A DNA stretch of 64,000 bases from Rallus limicola (taxonomy: Eukaryota; Chordata; Aves; Gruiformes; Rallidae), in contig JAKCOZ010000003.1 in assembly GCA_022605955.1 (NCBI GenBank), forward strand, positions 41,752,761-41,816,760. Direction: 5' to 3'. This document shows, in pieces, positions 62,342 to 64,000 of the stretch. The stretch's first letter is position 1. Each line of letters opens with the position of its first letter. The notes below the pieces were generated by a model. That model saw only the letters and a list, made by a program, of their open reading frames with translations. It did no database searches and was not told the origin of the DNA. A program made the translations under genes and the position numbers.

Positions 62342-63468
62342 GTGCAGGGAAATGATCAGGGGCCTTTGCTGATGATGGCCAAGTTGGGTAATTGTGAGCA
62401 GTGGCACAGCACAAACCAACATGGCTCTCTGGCATCCTGGGCTAGTAACATCCTTGCTGCAGGGAGGGAAGTTGACACCTCATGAATGTGATGCCAGGAG
62501 CGCAACTAAAGGGTGTATGCGATATGAAGAAGGGTAAAAGCTCTAAACTCCATAGCTTTTAAATAAACCCTAGCATCCAGATCCAGGTTGTCATTCAGTC
62601 TGCCTCATCTGTGACACATGACACCACAGCAGAGCCACTGCCCCTCTGCAGTTGGAGTAAGAGAATCCTGAAGTTATGTACCACACTGTAGTAGGTACCT
62701 TGCTGGTTGCCCATTGCTCCCCTGCAGCTGAGGGTCTGCAGCGACAAATTCCACATCCCTCTTTTTATTCCACCTTCCTGGTGGTATAAAAGTATCCTCA
62801 TGGAAGAAATGAAGGAGTGTTTTGTGTGCTTCCAGGGGTCTTGCTGACCTGAAGAAGTAGAACTACAGGAATATTCTCCTTTCTCATACAGGGAAGAACA
62901 TGCTTTGATTCTGTAAGCACTTCAGGATATTATCAGTGTAGTTCCCCGCACGGTAGGAGGATAACCATATATGCCTCACAGTGCCTGCAACCATCACTCA
63001 GATGAAAGATAGTAAATAGCTACTTTTCTTTGCCCTGTGATTGGGAGTGAAGCAGTTTGCAGTTTGCTTTCCCAGAGTCACAGCTCCTTGTGTTTGGCAG
63101 AATGTGACACATGCTTGCTGCACTAAATGGCCACAAGGTAAGGGACAGGAGCTCAAGAGGCACAATTGCTTTACATTCTCATAACACACTCGGTAAAAGC
63201 TGGAGCATTATGAAGTCTGAAAGGCTACCTAGAAAGCAACAGATACTGACGGAAAAATACATAGGATTTTGACAGTATGATTTGTATTATTTACAGTCTA
63301 CCTAAGATGACACTCTTCATATCCCTCATATAATTGCATTTCATTTCATGGGAGTGTGACATAAACCTTGACATAAACATAGGAAGGTGTGCTTGGTGTT
63401 TTGAAGGTATATACTGGTACTCGCTTCTTGACTGGCTTATAAGGAGAGATGGAAAGAGAGAATGCATA

Positions 63469-63672
63469 AGGAGAGGAGAGGAGAAGAGAGGAGAGGAGAG
63501 GAGAGGAGAGGAGAGGAGAGGAGAGGAGAGGAGAGGAGAGGAGAGGAGAGGAGAGGAGAGGAGAGGAGAGGAGAGGAGAGGAGAGGAGAGGAGAGGAGAG
63601 GAGAGGAGAGGAGAGGAGAGGAGAGGAGAGGAGAGGAGAGGAGAGGAGAGGAGAGGAGAGGAGAGGAGAGGG
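63469..63672 (+). repeat. (GGAGA)n pure purine pentanucleotide array
   Basis: About 200 bp of a pentanucleotide made only of G and A, with one early interruption (GAGAAGAG near 63,481-63,488). After that about 36 uninterrupted units follow. The unit read backwards is a rotation of itself, so the whole array is a homopurine mirror repeat, the class of sequence that can form intramolecular triplex (H-DNA). Its lack of stops creates long Arg/Glu/Gly-type frames on one strand and Leu/Ser/Pro-type frames on the other, which are not genes. Confidence 0.97.
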
Positions 63673-64000
63673 AAAATACAGATAGCGGGTTAATATGGTA
63701 AGAGAGTTTAATGTTAATGCATTTTTTTTAATCAAATACAGGATGCTCACATCTATATCTGATTGTACCACATTGTAGTCAGATGTAATCAACAGAGTGT
63801 CTCAAGTGTACACTGAGCTCCCATACTCAGAAGCACTTACTAAGACTTTCTCATCACAAATGAAAGACCAACATTAATGTTCTGCTTTGAAACCGAAGTA
63901 CAGTGTATGTGACTTTCTGGAGTGGTATTTGTTTATGTTTCCTAGCAGCCAAATGACTCTTCAGACAGAAAGAATAATCTATCCACCCCTCTGGGAGAAA
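63673..64000. other. Unique non-coding sequence
   Basis: The last roughly 330 bases show nothing recognisable beyond a short poly-T run near 63,722-63,730. Confidence 0.5.

Larger units (their letters stand above)
51226..63468. other. Unique non-coding sequence
   Basis: About 12 kb with no recognised gene or mobile element. It holds a 35-bp tandem duplication at 52.0 kb and a short (CA)n run near 62.33 kb. A small AT-rich candidate exon on the plus strand near 57.2 kb is treated as a finding only. Other open frames (for example 54,763-55,134 plus, 60,441-60,773 minus and 62,072-62,435 minus) show no recognisable domain. Confidence 0.5.

Noticed and set aside
63334..63792. Long open frames on both strands over the GGAGA array
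   Set aside because: A stop-free pentanucleotide repeat yields long frames automatically. They encode simple repeats with no protein-like sequence.
1..64000. tRNA, rRNA, CRISPR, bacterial operon or ribosome-binding features
   Set aside because: Nothing resembling these was seen. Repeat content and structure are those of a bird nuclear genome.

Overview
The window reads as bird (avian) nuclear DNA that is almost entirely non-coding. The main evidence is the repeat content. There are at least six CR1 LINE pieces with the CR1 reverse-transcriptase sequence and CR1-type 3' ends. There is also one two-LTR ERV-L-type endogenous retrovirus and a fragment of a second one, of the kind common in bird genomes. 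Base composition is fairly AT-rich with few CpGs. I see no bacterial-style operon, no tRNA or rRNA gene, no CRISPR array and no confidently recognisable multi-exon host gene. The species cannot be named from what is visible. The window is most simply a gene-poor intergenic region or the inside of a very large intron.

Layout: 1-2,737 is unique sequence. 2,738-3,064 is a CR1 3' end (minus strand). 3,065-14,029 is unique sequence with a (CAT)n microsatellite, a short alternating purine/pyrimidine tract and one weak candidate exon or pseudogene on the minus strand near 5.5-5.9 kb. 14,030-16,387 is the longest CR1 copy (plus strand), carrying a frameshifted reverse transcriptase ORF and the 3' tail repeat. 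16,388-24,364 is unique, with the longest non-repeat open frame (18.1-18.7 kb). 24,365-25,060 is another CR1 (minus). 25,061-27,350 is unique.

27,351-33,728 is a degraded ERV-L-like provirus on the minus strand. Its order, read on the minus strand, is 5' LTR, a lysine-tRNA-like primer binding site, gag remnant, protease, reverse transcriptase, RNase H, integrase, a short env-less 3' segment and the 3' LTR. 36,188-36,785 is a CR1 (minus) almost identical over several hundred bases to the plus-strand copy near 15.8 kb. 45,315-46,745 is a CR1 of a different subfamily (minus). 49,986-51,040 is a second ERV-L pol fragment (minus). It holds RNase H and integrase only, but is better preserved than the larger provirus: all integrase zinc-binding and catalytic residues are present in one frame broken by two internal stops. 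Small CR1 scraps lie at 44.7 kb and 51.15 kb. The right part (51.2-63.4 kb) is unique sequence, ending in a roughly 200-bp pure purine GGAGA pentanucleotide array at 63,469-63,672.

Nothing here forms a working gene system. What is legible is a history of insertions: several CR1 subfamilies, then decay by point mutation, frameshift and loss of CpG. I found no convincing undescribed biological system. The most useful leads are the two unequal ERV-L pol copies, the inverted CR1 pair, the long purine array and two candidate exons that would need comparative or RNA evidence.
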